Below are positions 35,841-46,700 of a stretch of DNA of 64,000 nt, in pieces. Made by a program: the position numbers and the translations under genes. How positions within the stretch are numbered: the first letter of the stretch is position 1; the number at the start of each line of letters is the position of its first letter. This DNA comes from Bugulina stolonifera. Taxonomy: Eukaryota; Bryozoa; Gymnolaemata; Cheilostomatida; Bugulidae. The DNA lies in contig OW285191.1 in assembly GCA_935421135.1 (NCBI GenBank), positions 9,061,504-9,125,503 on the forward strand, read 5' to 3'. The notes below the pieces were generated by a model that was not told where the DNA came from, ran no database searches, and saw only the letters and a program-made list of their open reading frames with translations.

Positions 35841-36869
35841 GTATAAGCCGGTGAGTTATGACCTAAACAATGTCAATATAACTCTTCGCCACAAAGTAAA
35901 TCACTTATAGTGATTTGTATGCTTAATTTTTGACTTCTTGCTGTTGCTGCATTACTGTATTCTGGTCCCATATAGGCTACTCCTGCAATGTTTACTCATT
36001 CCCAACGGTCTGCCCTGCCAACATCTTTCAGATGTTTCTTCGTGGTGCAAGCAAGTAACCCATAGTCGTCAACTAGGCCTATAACTAGGCTAATCATAGT
36101 TATGCCTAACAGTATCAGTGAAAAGGAACTTTGACAACATCTACTAATCGACTAGTCAAGTATTTATAATGTGAAGCTTACACTAAGCTTCATCAAATTT
36201 AATTTCTAAAATTTTAACTTAATGAAATTAAATTAATTACCAAGGTATATTTAAATTACAATTGGATAAAATATAATTTAATACAATACTGATGATACAA
36301 AGCCTCCAGATACACCTACCGGGTGAATGACAATCGCAGTAATTTATCTATGTTCCCTTACCTCCATTGTGTTGTGTACAGCTAATCTAAACCAACGATG
36401 AGAGCTGGTATTTATAAGTGTATTAAATTTAATCAAAAATACTACTTTAGGGTTTGATGACTCTCACTCGGGTTCTCACTTGGGTTAATTCACGCAACAT
36501 TTTACAGTCAATAAAAATATGACTCTTAACTCAAGGTATAGCTATCAAAATGATCACGAAGACTCCATTAAGGTTATTTTACACTCCATTATTCTGAAGT
36601 ACGCCTATATTGAACTCTTCATGTTTTTGTTAAGAAGACGTTATGAATTGAACAATGAACATAAATAAAACAAAAATTAGTAGTAAAATTTACACTCTAC
36701 CAGTAAAACTTTAATAATTAATTTTGCTTTGAAGTTTGTTCTTACAGTAACAGTCAGAGTCATCCAGCTACAATTTACCAAAACAAATACTCAATGCTTA
36801 TGCTAATATAAATATCTTCTTTAATAATTTATTTGTTCTCTCCTATAAGTTCAGTTGTATTATTATAAT

Positions 36870-36917
36870 ACAATATAAATATATTAATTATAATAATTAT
36901 AATATATATTTATATGT
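36870..36917. repeat. AT-only palindrome
   Basis: ATATAAATATATTAATTATAATAATTATAATATATATTTATA is a near-perfect inverted repeat of A and T; quoted here only as a pattern of TATAAATATATT arms around TAATAATTA. Confidence 0.6.
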
Positions 36918-37365
36918 GTGACCAACAGGTTTTATTCAAGTTACTTTTAACAGATGTTCTCTGTAAACTTTTAGAAAACCCCAATAAATGTAAATGCAAC
37001 AAATTCAACTCAATATCCGAGTGAATATCAATATGACGTTGATCTTAATAATTTATAGTATTATGTAGGCTATAGTATTAACTATAGTAATAGCTCTATT
37101 GAACTGAAATCCGATTATTTTTCCATTCTATTCGTCTAATTGATGTTTCGTTTAGGCCTAGTGTTCTACCTACCAATGTGACACAGTCTACTTTCCTAAG
37201 CTGAAAAACTCAGACATTTACTCCGCCGTAAACTATGAGCAATGATTCACGAATATAATCATAACATTAATATCACAGTTTTCATAAAAGCATCTACATT
37301 TCGTGGAGTTAGAAAGGAAGCTGATACAATGTGATGTACTTGACACGCTGTGTGAAAAGTTGACC

Positions 37366-37417
37366 TAGAAAGTCTGTTAACGAGTCTGAAAGTCAAAATT
37401 GATGTGTAAATATACCT
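37366..37417 (-). repeat. Inverted copy of the duplication's first 55 bp
   Basis: Reverse complement reads AGGTATAT...CATCAATTTTGAC.TTCAGACTCG.TAACAGACT, matching 17671-17727 and 53719-53775. It abuts the MITE at 37418, just as the copy B start abuts a MITE terminus, so the segment looks like a repeat end associated with that MITE family. Confidence 0.75.
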
Positions 37418-37676
37418 CACCTCTTGGACGGACCCGGGTCGCAAATAAAATTTACAAGATGGCCGTCCGACCAAGGCCAGAAGGGCTATTGGCCTAAGAT
37501 TTTGCTTGGCCGGACGAAACCATCCCTAGCTTATCGGCACACCTGATTTCTTCGCGCGGAAATGAGGATTTTGCTTTTGGCCCGGGCCGGTGTGTTCGCG
37601 ACACTGTGACGGATGTGTGCCGGAAAATATTTTCGTAGATCGGCCTGGGTCTGAAGCTGAGGTCGCGAAGACACCT
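37418..37676 (+). mobile_element. MITE, AGGTGTCTTCGCGACC family, copy 1 (5' truncated)
   Basis: ACCTCTTGGACGGACCCGGG...GAGGTCGCGAAGACACCT. Strongly similar to the full copy at 37703-37973 and in the same orientation; the first ~15 bases of the left terminus are missing. Confidence 0.85.
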
Positions 37677-37702
37677 AATATCGTACAGCGATGTAGCCTA
37701 GT

Positions 37703-37973
37703 AGGTGTCTTCGCGACCTCTTGGACGGACCCGGGTCGCAAATAAAATTTACAAGATGGCCTTCCGACCAAGGCCAGAAGGGCTATAGGCCTAGGATTTT
37801 GCTTGGCCGGACGAAACCATCCCTAGCTCATCGGCACACCTGATTTCTTCGCGCGGAAATGAGGATTTTGCTTTTGGCCCAGGCCGGTGTGTTCGCGACC
37901 CTGTGCTGGATGTGTGCCGGAAAATATTTTTGTAAATCGGCCTGGGTCTGAAGTTCAGGTCGCGAAGACACCT
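37703..37973 (+). mobile_element. MITE, AGGTGTCTTCGCGACC family, full-length copy (~271 bp)
   Basis: Left end AGGTGTCTTCGCGACCT; right end AGGTCGCGAAGACACCT gives inverted repeats of about 17 bp. The flanks are consistent with a TA duplication (GTAGG...CCTAC), as in Tc1/mariner-derived MITEs, though TA also falls inside the palindromic ends. GC-rich interior (CCCGGGTCGCAAATAAAA, AAGATGGCCKTCCGACC). Other copies: 49558-49807 (inverted), 19363 and 55229. Confidence 0.88.
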
Positions 37974-38129
37974 ACTGTAGAAGAATGACACATACCAAAA
38001 ATATTATATAATTATAAAATAACATTTATAATTGTAAGCTAGTGAAAGACCAAGAAGTGGCTTATTATAGTAGGTAATTTATTTCTAGATGTTACATTGA
38101 CACCACGGATTGAGTGAAATAGAAATGAA

Positions 38130-38300
38130 AAAATATAACAGATATAATAATTAATAATAATAATAATTATAATATAATTAATAAATATAATATAATTATA
38201 ATAGTAGTTATTAATATTTTTTTAATTTAAAAATAATAAATATAGTTAATTAATAATTGTATTGTTATTATTTCTATAATAATAATCACCGTTTGTAATT
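38130..38300. repeat. AT-rich low-complexity tract
   Basis: Mostly TAAT/ATTA runs; no coding content. Confidence 0.7.
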
Positions 38301-39127
38301 TAATTGTTAAAGAAATTGAAAATGTGATTAGAGTTTACTAAAATCAAAACTTGAGTGCGACTGTCAGGTATGGGATCCCATTCTCAAAGAGGATATTAAA
38401 TCTAAAAAATAGAAAGAATACAGAACAGAGTCTTGCGTTTTATTTTCTCAACTAAGTCACAGGTTAGATACAGCAAACTACGAGATGGCGCAAACACAAC
38501 ATCACTGCAGGATCGTAGGAAGAGACAAAGACACGATGGTTCAACCTGGTTTTATAGCACCTCGGCATGGACACGATACATGTCATAATGCAAAATTCTA
38601 TCTGCCCTCAATGTCATCTAGGGTGTATTTTAGTTCATTTTATCCAAGAACTTTTTGCGAGCTAAAATGTGGATTCTAACTGGAGAACTAGTTTTATTTA
38701 GTTTTTGTCCCATTTGGGATTGTTAGTGGGAAAACATCATAACTGAGTTTATAATATTTCTTATTTGACTTACTTTGACTGTCTACTAAAGTAATGCAAA
38801 ATATGGATTTGTTTTTATTTGTTAAATTGTTATTATTATTCTAAAATAAATATCATTGTTAAACAGTAGAATATGCATTATATATGCTAAATAATTATTA
38901 ATATCATATAATTGATATTCATAATAGTCGACAATCGTTGTTATCGTAATGAATAGATTTTTCTGTTTTTACTAATTTCATTATAATTAAAAATGCAGGC
39001 AACTTACCAAGAAAACTTGCCTTTTGTGCTTCGCATAAATAATCCCTTTATGAAAGCTAGGATCTGCTGAGATGGAGGAATGGGTATAGTATCGGCCTAT
39101 AACATATAGGCCTAATATATAAGTATG

Positions 39128-39310
39128 GAGCAGCCGTTGTCTAGGGACCAGAGCTCTTAACATCTTTGTGTTCGATTCCTGTAAGAGCCATTAGAGGTGT
39201 TACGTAGAACATCGCGTGGCACATAGCCATTTCTACATGCTGAAAATGACATGGCGAAAGCCCTACATTATAAAAAGCGCCAAACTCTTTAGATCCTAAT
39301 TTTATTTCCT
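39128..39310 (+). mobile_element. tRNA-derived SINE, copy 2
   Basis: GCAGCCGTTGTCTAGGGACC (A-box region), then TGTTCGATTCCTGT (B box), then CATTAGAGGTGTTA, matching the order in the SINE at 41962. Confidence 0.6.
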
Positions 39311-39647
39311 ATGATTAGTAGCGGGAAGTAAAATTGGTGAGATTAGTAAATATATAGGCCTATTTGTAGGCTATCAGTTAAAATTATTTTCATCAAATTG
39401 TCTGTATTGTCGTTATCAACCTGTTACAAGTGACCACGATTAGGCCTATTCCGATGTTACACTGGTTCAAATGAGGTAGCGTTTAATAAACAAATGCAAT
39501 GCTTAGCTCTCAAATGTGACTAATGCTTGTTGTAATGTTGATCTATACCCTTAGGTAGACAATCCATGCATCACGCGGGCTAGTTGGATATAATGCCCTA
39601 CAAATAGGCTAGTTGGGAACACCGGCCTTTGCCCCTCCCACCGACGT

Positions 39648-39760
39648 CTGTGCCTACCCTATGGAGGTTAGCGCATACATTGGTTAGGTCAAGGTTTTGG
39701 CGTCATCTTTTCTCTAACTTTTTGGCTTGTTCGTGCTGTAGTCAGCGTCTGCCTAGTTGA
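39648..39760. repeat. Dispersed repeat shared with 12196-12322
   Basis: Same block order as the sequence flanking the reverse-transcriptase remnant at 12534. No coding part is retained here. Confidence 0.5.
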
Positions 39761-41027
39761 TAATAGTGTTGGAACAGTTGCCAATCATATAGCTGGACAG
39801 AAACATGAGATTTTACACTTATACTATATGAGTGTGCATGTATAACAATGAAGCAGTATACTTGAGAGCTGTAAACTCTTGGTTGTTGCTACTATAAGGA
39901 GAGCATAACTCTGAAAAGGTGATTTTGTGCTGTAGTAGAGAAAATGCAACGCGATTGGTTAAATAGACCAGCTAGCACTATACATAATTAGAGTTAGTTC
40001 ACTGGCAAACAGTTGAGAATAAGGTTGGAGACAGAACATGACTAGAGATAGACACCGTGACAAGGCTTGGCAGTATATACACTGTACATAAGTTACTAGA
40101 AAACTGTAATGTATTGCTGCATGTGCAGGTGATGATTAATGTATACATAGCTACTGAGTAACTTGTTTTGTTGTTCACTTAGGACCAATAGTCTATGCGG
40201 AAGTATCCATCTCATTGTGGATCATGGAGATATTACTCACTCATTATACAAACATTGGAGACTAGAGTTCTAATAGCAGGACTAACAAAAAGCGTATAAC
40301 CACAACACACTGCATGAAGCTGGTGAGCCTGATGTACTTCAAATATATAATCCAATGATGCAGGAGTATAAAACTCTCCACTTCCTTTATAACAAAGTGT
40401 ATGACTAGGTCCACATGCCCTTGTGGTAGAACACTTTATTCAATTATTTTTTAATTGGTTGTTTTTGGCTCTGTCTTTCTTAGAGGAATGGCATTTCAGT
40501 GTTCAGCATACGAAGATATATCTCAAAATGGGTTGTATTCACATGCATGTGTTATGATGTATTAAATAGCTCTGCGCATTGAAACGAGACTACATAGGGA
40601 ACCACATGTAAATAGTGTAGCTTACATCATTCCTGAAAAGTTTAACATCTTGCCACTTAATTACATGTAGACCAACCGAATGGTGAATACTCAGGGATGA
40701 AAAGAGAGATGTGGATGTAAGGAGCAAAATCTAGTATTAAATATGACCTTTACAGTAAGGTGAGTCTAAGTGCTGTGACCAATATTTATTAGGTAAATAA
40801 ACCTGCACCTTACGGTTGGTTTTCCATCCGCAGAGAAAACTATGGTTGGAGGCTTCAATGCCTTCTATAATATTGCTAATTTTAAACAGTTCCACCTGGT
40901 GTTGGAAGTAGAACAAATGTGGTGGGTACATGGTGCATGCAATCTTACAGATTAGTATTGTATAGCTATCCACTTAATCTTGCAGTAGCTAAGAAATTAG
41001 TGAGTTACTAAAATGAAGAAAATCATG
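39761..41027. other. Non-coding DNA with one isolated exon-like stretch
   Basis: On the - strand 40920-40820 has AACACCAG before and GTGCAG after an open VELFKISNIIEGIEASNHSF segment, but no partner exon was found. Otherwise nothing. Confidence 0.3.
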
Positions 41028-41095
41028 CTCTGGTGAGATTCAACCCATATTCCTATGAATGATAATCAAGCACTCTACCAATACACTATTACGAG
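41028..41095 (-). tRNA. tRNA-like pseudogene or SINE head
   Basis: On the - strand TTGGTAGAGTGCTTGATTATC (A box) and GGGTTGAATCTCACC (B box variant) are spaced as in a tRNA. Stems are imperfect, so probably a derived repeat. Confidence 0.4.
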
Positions 41096-41961
41096 ACTGT
41101 ATGGAGAGAACTGGGAATTAAAATGAGGCTACACTAAAACTGAGGAGAGTATACACCGTATACTCCCGTATAACCACACTTTGAATACTGGTTCCACCAT
41201 GAAAGCGGAAAGTATCCAGACACTTTAGGTTGTATTGCATTTGGCTCTACAAAAGAAGAAAACTCCGCAAATCTATGTAGTTTGATTTTTTTATTTGTAG
41301 ATAATTAGTGTCCTGTAAACGCAATGACTGAAGAGTGTGGAAAGGGAATACATTATCAATGATACTAGGCTGAAGGTCGACTACATAGTGGGAGGAAGTG
41401 ATTCACTACTTGTACTTGTGTCTCATCATACTATACGAGTACAATGCACGATGAGGTAGGCCTATATGCACATTGGTAAACTGTAATGCAGGACTTGCTT
41501 TGCTATCAAATGTTAGAGAGATTGTGCACATGTTACCACAGGGTGGGACAACTCCTGTATTACGTTAGTCATGGGTATGTTGTGTTGACGCTAATCAGTA
41601 TGACTGTGTATGTCAAAGAAGTGATAAAGGGGATACCAATCTTTTAGCTGTATTGATTTAGCAGGTTATGAGGTTCTGACTGATCAAATAATAATCGCAG
41701 TAGTGAATGGTATGAGTTTATGGAGCGGTGGAAGGAACCGGGGCTATCATGCTAAAACAATACAAGGTATGAATTACAGAATCAATTGCATGTATTTTAA
41801 CTCACTGTTACTAATACTGTGTGTTAGTTGGAGTTACTTTCCCTTTTTTGTTGGTAGGTGGAGATGACAACTCCAACCAAATAATTCACTGGGCCATTTA
41901 AGCATAATATTACAGTTACTCTTGTGTTTTGTATAGGATTTTATGTGTGTGCTGATTAGGA

Positions 41962-42200
41962 TTAGCCGTGGCCTAAGGGTTAGAACGGTAGACTTACATG
42001 TGAGAGATCCAGGTTCAATTCCTGTAAAGGTCATTGGTGGTGTTAGAGAGGCATAAATAGGCCTACAACCTCAACATCCATATGCACTTTGTAGTCACTT
42101 TACCATGGAGGGAGCAGTATGACGGAGGGGTCTTCTTTACTTCAAAATTAGGAAAATACTGCCATCTTCAGATCCTAGCTTTCTTATCTTGGAATAATAA
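41962..42200 (+). mobile_element. tRNA-derived SINE, copy 3 (best preserved head)
   Basis: TTAGCCGTGGCCTAAGGGTT (A box) and CCAGGTTCAATTCCTGT (B box) are followed by GGTGGTGTTAGAGAGGC. The head resembles a tRNA with degraded stems, as in SINEs transcribed by RNA polymerase III. Confidence 0.7.
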
Positions 42201-42467
42201 CAGGAGTAAGTTTCATGCATATGACCTATAAATCTTCCCAGATTTTATCGAAAAATGCTCTATGCAAGGGAGGTAACTTCTTATTATAAGTTACCAGGCA
42301 GTGTATAATATGTTGAACACCAAAAATGCTCTGGCAACAAGCTATATAGTACTAGTTGAATAGAAAGTCGTTCGGTTTGCCTCTGCTCACCTGTGGGGTA
42401 ACGTAAAACATAAAGTGGGTACCCTACTATATATAGTAGCCTTATATGCTATACCTCGTATATATTA

Positions 42468-43152
42468 TAGAGGTAAAACAACACTTGAGAAATCTCAAGT
42501 CTCGTCTTGAATTGTCTTGTCTTGAAAGTCATCTCGTGATGGTAATTAGTATTCGAGGCTAGAAAACCCATATTACTTTGCATTTATAGTAAATTAGTAG
42601 TTATGATATAATTCATTACTGGTCAGCAATTAATCTATAAAGTAACAAGTTAGTAATACTACCATCATATACATCTCCAGCACTGATTTCCTAGTGGTAG
42701 CAGTGAAGTTAACACTGAGCTACTACTAGTGTATCACTACATATAGAGCTACTAATGCAATTCAATCAACTGTCAGCTCTCCCATCATGCCAAGTGATGT
42801 CATGACAGTCCATACTAAAAGTTGTCTACTCATGGGATTATTTCAGTAATGGAAACATAACTCCTACACTTCTAGTTGTGAACTACACTTGAACACATGA
42901 GGATACATGTGCAATACATCCCAGATTAATATTAAATGCCACTAGTTTTCTGCTCATTCTTTAGTGAAATACATAATGGTATAAAGGGTATAATTATATT
43001 ACAGGGTAGTGATTGAAACTCTTGACATTCTAACATGCAAATATAAAAGTTGCCAAAATGTTTAGGAAAAACCCAGTCTCGTCCTGAATTTTCTTGAAGT
43101 GGTGTCTTGAATATTGTTTCGAATTACAAAATTCTGTCTCGTTAAACCTCTG
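42468..43152. mobile_element. Probable degenerate hAT-like element, 685 bp
   Basis: Left end TAGAGGTAAAAC and right end GTTAAACCTCTG are imperfect inverted repeats. Flanking octamers ATATATTA (42460-42467) and ATGTATTA (43153-43160) match at 7 of 8. GTCTCGTC.TGAATT.TCTTG repeats lie near both ends. Older than the other hAT elements here. Confidence 0.5.
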
Positions 43153-43645
43153 ATGTATTATACAAGTTCCTACCCTCGCCTAATATTCTAACATAATTAT
43201 GATGATAATATTGTAAGGTGTGGTTCACAACCAACATGGGTAGGAGAAAACAATTCCATAGTGAGCATGGAGATGACACTAATGTAGCTGAGAGTGGTTA
43301 TAGTAGTGCAGTTATATCCATAGAATCATATAATTATCTATCATAGATATGATATAAATCTATGCATACATACATGTATAACTATAATGGTTACATGTAC
43401 ATTTTATATCTATATCTTAGTGAATGTCTGACATGAAGGATAAACAGGTACAAGTGCTTTAGTTTGCTTACTCAGTGCTTACTCAGTGCAGAGCCATATT
43501 TTATTGTTAGGCCAACTACAAGCATGAGCTTACACAGATGTTATTAGTGGGAATTACATACAATGGAAATGTTGTGAATAGGATGTTATGTAATAATGTA
43601 AATAGGTTATACTGTGCAGCCAATCATAGCTAACCTATCATCAAG

Positions 43646-43738
43646 ATGAAACTATCACAGTGTACTATTTTACTTATTACTGTCTCTGTCTCTTGTGTAG
43701 TAGTAATTTCTACTCCAAATCTAGTGATTTTACTCTAA
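43646..43738 (+). CDS. Short upstream reading frame, signal-peptide-like
   Basis: Thirty codons from ATG at 43646 to TAA at 43736-43738, reading MKLSQCTILLITVSVSCVVV then polar residues. It ends 9 bp before the F-box gene's ATG (43748). It could be an upstream ORF damping F-box translation, or chance. Weak evidence. Confidence 0.25.
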   Translation: MKLSQCTILLITVSVSCVVVISTPNLVILL

Positions 43739-43747
43739 CAGTAAATA

Positions 43748-46700
43748 ATGGAATCCAACAGTAACACTCAGGTATATGTTTATGTAATTATGTATAATAT
43801 AAGTGCAATTATTTTGTGTGAAAAGTTGCGATGAACCAGTAAATCTCTATACTTACTTGACATCTATCTTTTATATGCTCAGTCATCTTTATAGATAAGA
43901 AGTCTCCCAGCCCAGTTCTCCAGGGAAACTGAAAACTTGGATCACCTGCTGTGGTGCTTCATTATACCTATACACACATCAAAACTGCAGTTAGGTGCAG
44001 AAATGGAGAAATTTGCAAGTCTATGAAACAGTTGAAAAAGTTGTAGAAGAGTTACGAAACATTGTAGAAGAGTAGTGAGCCCAAAATTATCCAGTTAATA
44101 TCAATATACATAGCAAAAGCAGTCAAAGTGCAATTTTCGATAACTTATATGCCTATATATGGTCCAAAGTAATGCAGCAAGTAGTTAATTTATAGGGCTC
44201 ATCTGACCCGTTGGTCAGTTGTATGAATGATACCCAAGGACTCCGTCGACAATCTAGATCTGTTGATCCATCCTTGGATTTATCTTAGTCAATTCCTTTT
44301 ACCTGCGGTGTGTTGGCTGTGTGCTACCTGCAATCAAATAGTAGACCTACAATATTAATATGATGATTTATTGTAGCCAATAGGTTTTTTCGCTTTGTTC
44401 AAAGGAGAAAGCTCTTTTAATTTTTTTTGTTACAGAGATAGAAGAACTTCTAGTGTCTTCTATCAACTCTATTAACTTCTGACACATTCTCTTGGTTCCT
44501 TCATGTGTAGTGTTATATTTAGTAATGATCATGTCCAGTTTGAAGGTTGACAGTAACCTGTATGATTGATATCAAAGTGAAATCACTTGCAGAAAGTCAC
44601 TTCACTTTTGTAGGATGAAACAAGTGACTACTACTTTCCAGCGGAACTCAAAGTCAAGATTATTTCATACCTACAAATAGTAGACTTATGTAAAATGTGT
44701 CTGCAGTCGAGGGCGTGGAATGAGCTAGCTGAGCAACATATGGCCAAATTAGAAGTACTTGACTTTACTCATACAGGTGAGAAAATATTCTCTTTTATTC
44801 TCTATGAATGTCTGTGATTTATATTTCGAGGACTAAATAGTTCTGTATTAGCTGCTCTACCATATGCCTACTCAATCATCCCAGTTAATATTGAGAATGC
44901 CCGCTGTATTAGCTTACTTGGGGCCATAGAGGCATATAAGTTATTGAAAATTGCATTAACCTGCTTTTTGCTATGTCAGTGGGACTCACACAGTTTTCAT
45001 TAGTTGAGTAAATTTTAAATTTGAACAATATATTTTTGAAAATTACACGTAGAAAGTGACTTCATGCAAACGACAGTTTCAGTAGGCTTTGCCTCTTGAA
45101 AGAACTTTTCCAAATAGTTGAACTTTAAGATTGCTCAAGATACCCTCTTCTGTTTCATCTTGGGAGAATTAAAACTTTTTCCAATTTGTCTACTCTATGG
45201 TCTAACAAAGGCTAACAGCGATTTCCTCTAGTGACTTTTGGTATTCATGAACCTCACTTTCATGACCTTGACATGTTGGCAGTGATTCACAGGCTTTATT
45301 AATAACACCAAAAACGTTTGAGTACCAAAACTGATAACAGGTCAGCAGTGAATAATGACTTCCTGGTACACTACAAGTAGGTTGGATAAAAAGATTAATT
45401 TAGATAGAATCATTTACCTACTACTAACAGACCTATCAATGTTATACAAACTGATTGCTGGCTAGTTACATGTGGGTCTATAAATGTAGCCTACAATGTG
45501 TACAATGGACCAGGTAAATATAGGTGGCCACGTGAGATTCAGTGTTTAATGCTGTCAACTATGTATAAGGGGACACAGGGGCTGGCAGCGACAAGTAATT
45601 GGTAGTGTTAGACATCATCTATAGCTAACAAACCCCTAATAAGGCTGCTATTACTGTCCTTTAGGAGGTGTTCTCTGCATTCATTCTCTTTCCATTTTCA
45701 GGAAAGACAAATCTCACATCTCAGCTTACTAACAAGTCACTAATGGCACTAATAGCCAGGTGTCCTCAAGTAGAAGAGATAAAAGGGTTTTTTCCTCGGT
45801 ATCATTCAAGGACTGGCAGATCAAAATTATCAATCACTAGTAAGTTTAGCTGTAGTTATCGGAATAAAGTTGTATTGCCCGCTTCGCTGGAGATTTGTGC
45901 AGTCTTCGTGAAGCCCTTCAGGCTTGATCTGCCACTCAAGTCTCACTGCAGTATTTGTGCATTTCGCTTGCACACGTTCGTGACTCCAGGATCATACGTG
46001 TGCGTGACCTCTGGTGTTGCAAGCATGTTACAGGGATTACTTCCTTTGCATTAAGACAAGTCCCGGCCTAGGCGGGTGTTCCGATGTTAGCATAGCCCCG
46101 ACCCACCCCACCCTGGGCCAAAGTAGACAGCCTAAGGCTAGGGCCCGACCTGGCAACTTTTGCCGGAAAGCCAGTCCCAAGGTTCTAGCACTAACCGGAG
46201 CATTGTAAATTCTCATATAAATCCTCCCAATTTTCGACCTCAAATCTGATTGGAGGGCTGTGGACCACAGACCATACCGTTTTTGTTATATTATTGAACT
46301 ACTATCTTAGAGTTTGTGTCTACAATATACTAATCAGGATTTTTTTATAATCAATTTGGACAATATGAGAGCAGATCATTTCTTGTCGACAGCTGAATTA
46401 GTTACACGGTTTACTGATGGACTGTTGTTACTCTGCCTTGCAGTTCGGTATCTCGAAGCAGAAATTGATATCACTGATGATGTTTTATCTGAAATCAAAG
46501 CTTTAACATAATTTTATTAAATTTCAGGGACCGCATTAGCTTTTTATCAGTTGAAGAAGCTGCAAAAAGTAGAGATCGACAGTATACCACTGTTACAAAT
46601 ACTCACTATTCAGCAACCGTCAGTAAGTTCTCTATGTACTTTCGAAATTACACTGGAACTTGCTTACTTCTGCCTTAGATAACGAAAAAAACTTGGTTAG

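Noticed and set aside
37259..37991. Similar short - strand frames reading VGRPSCKFYLRPG
   Set aside because: They are repeated because the underlying MITE is repeated, and they contain its terminal repeats.
46055..46200. GC-rich island as a promoter or separate gene
   Set aside because: It lies inside F-box intron 3, has no linked exon and is probably an old repeat.
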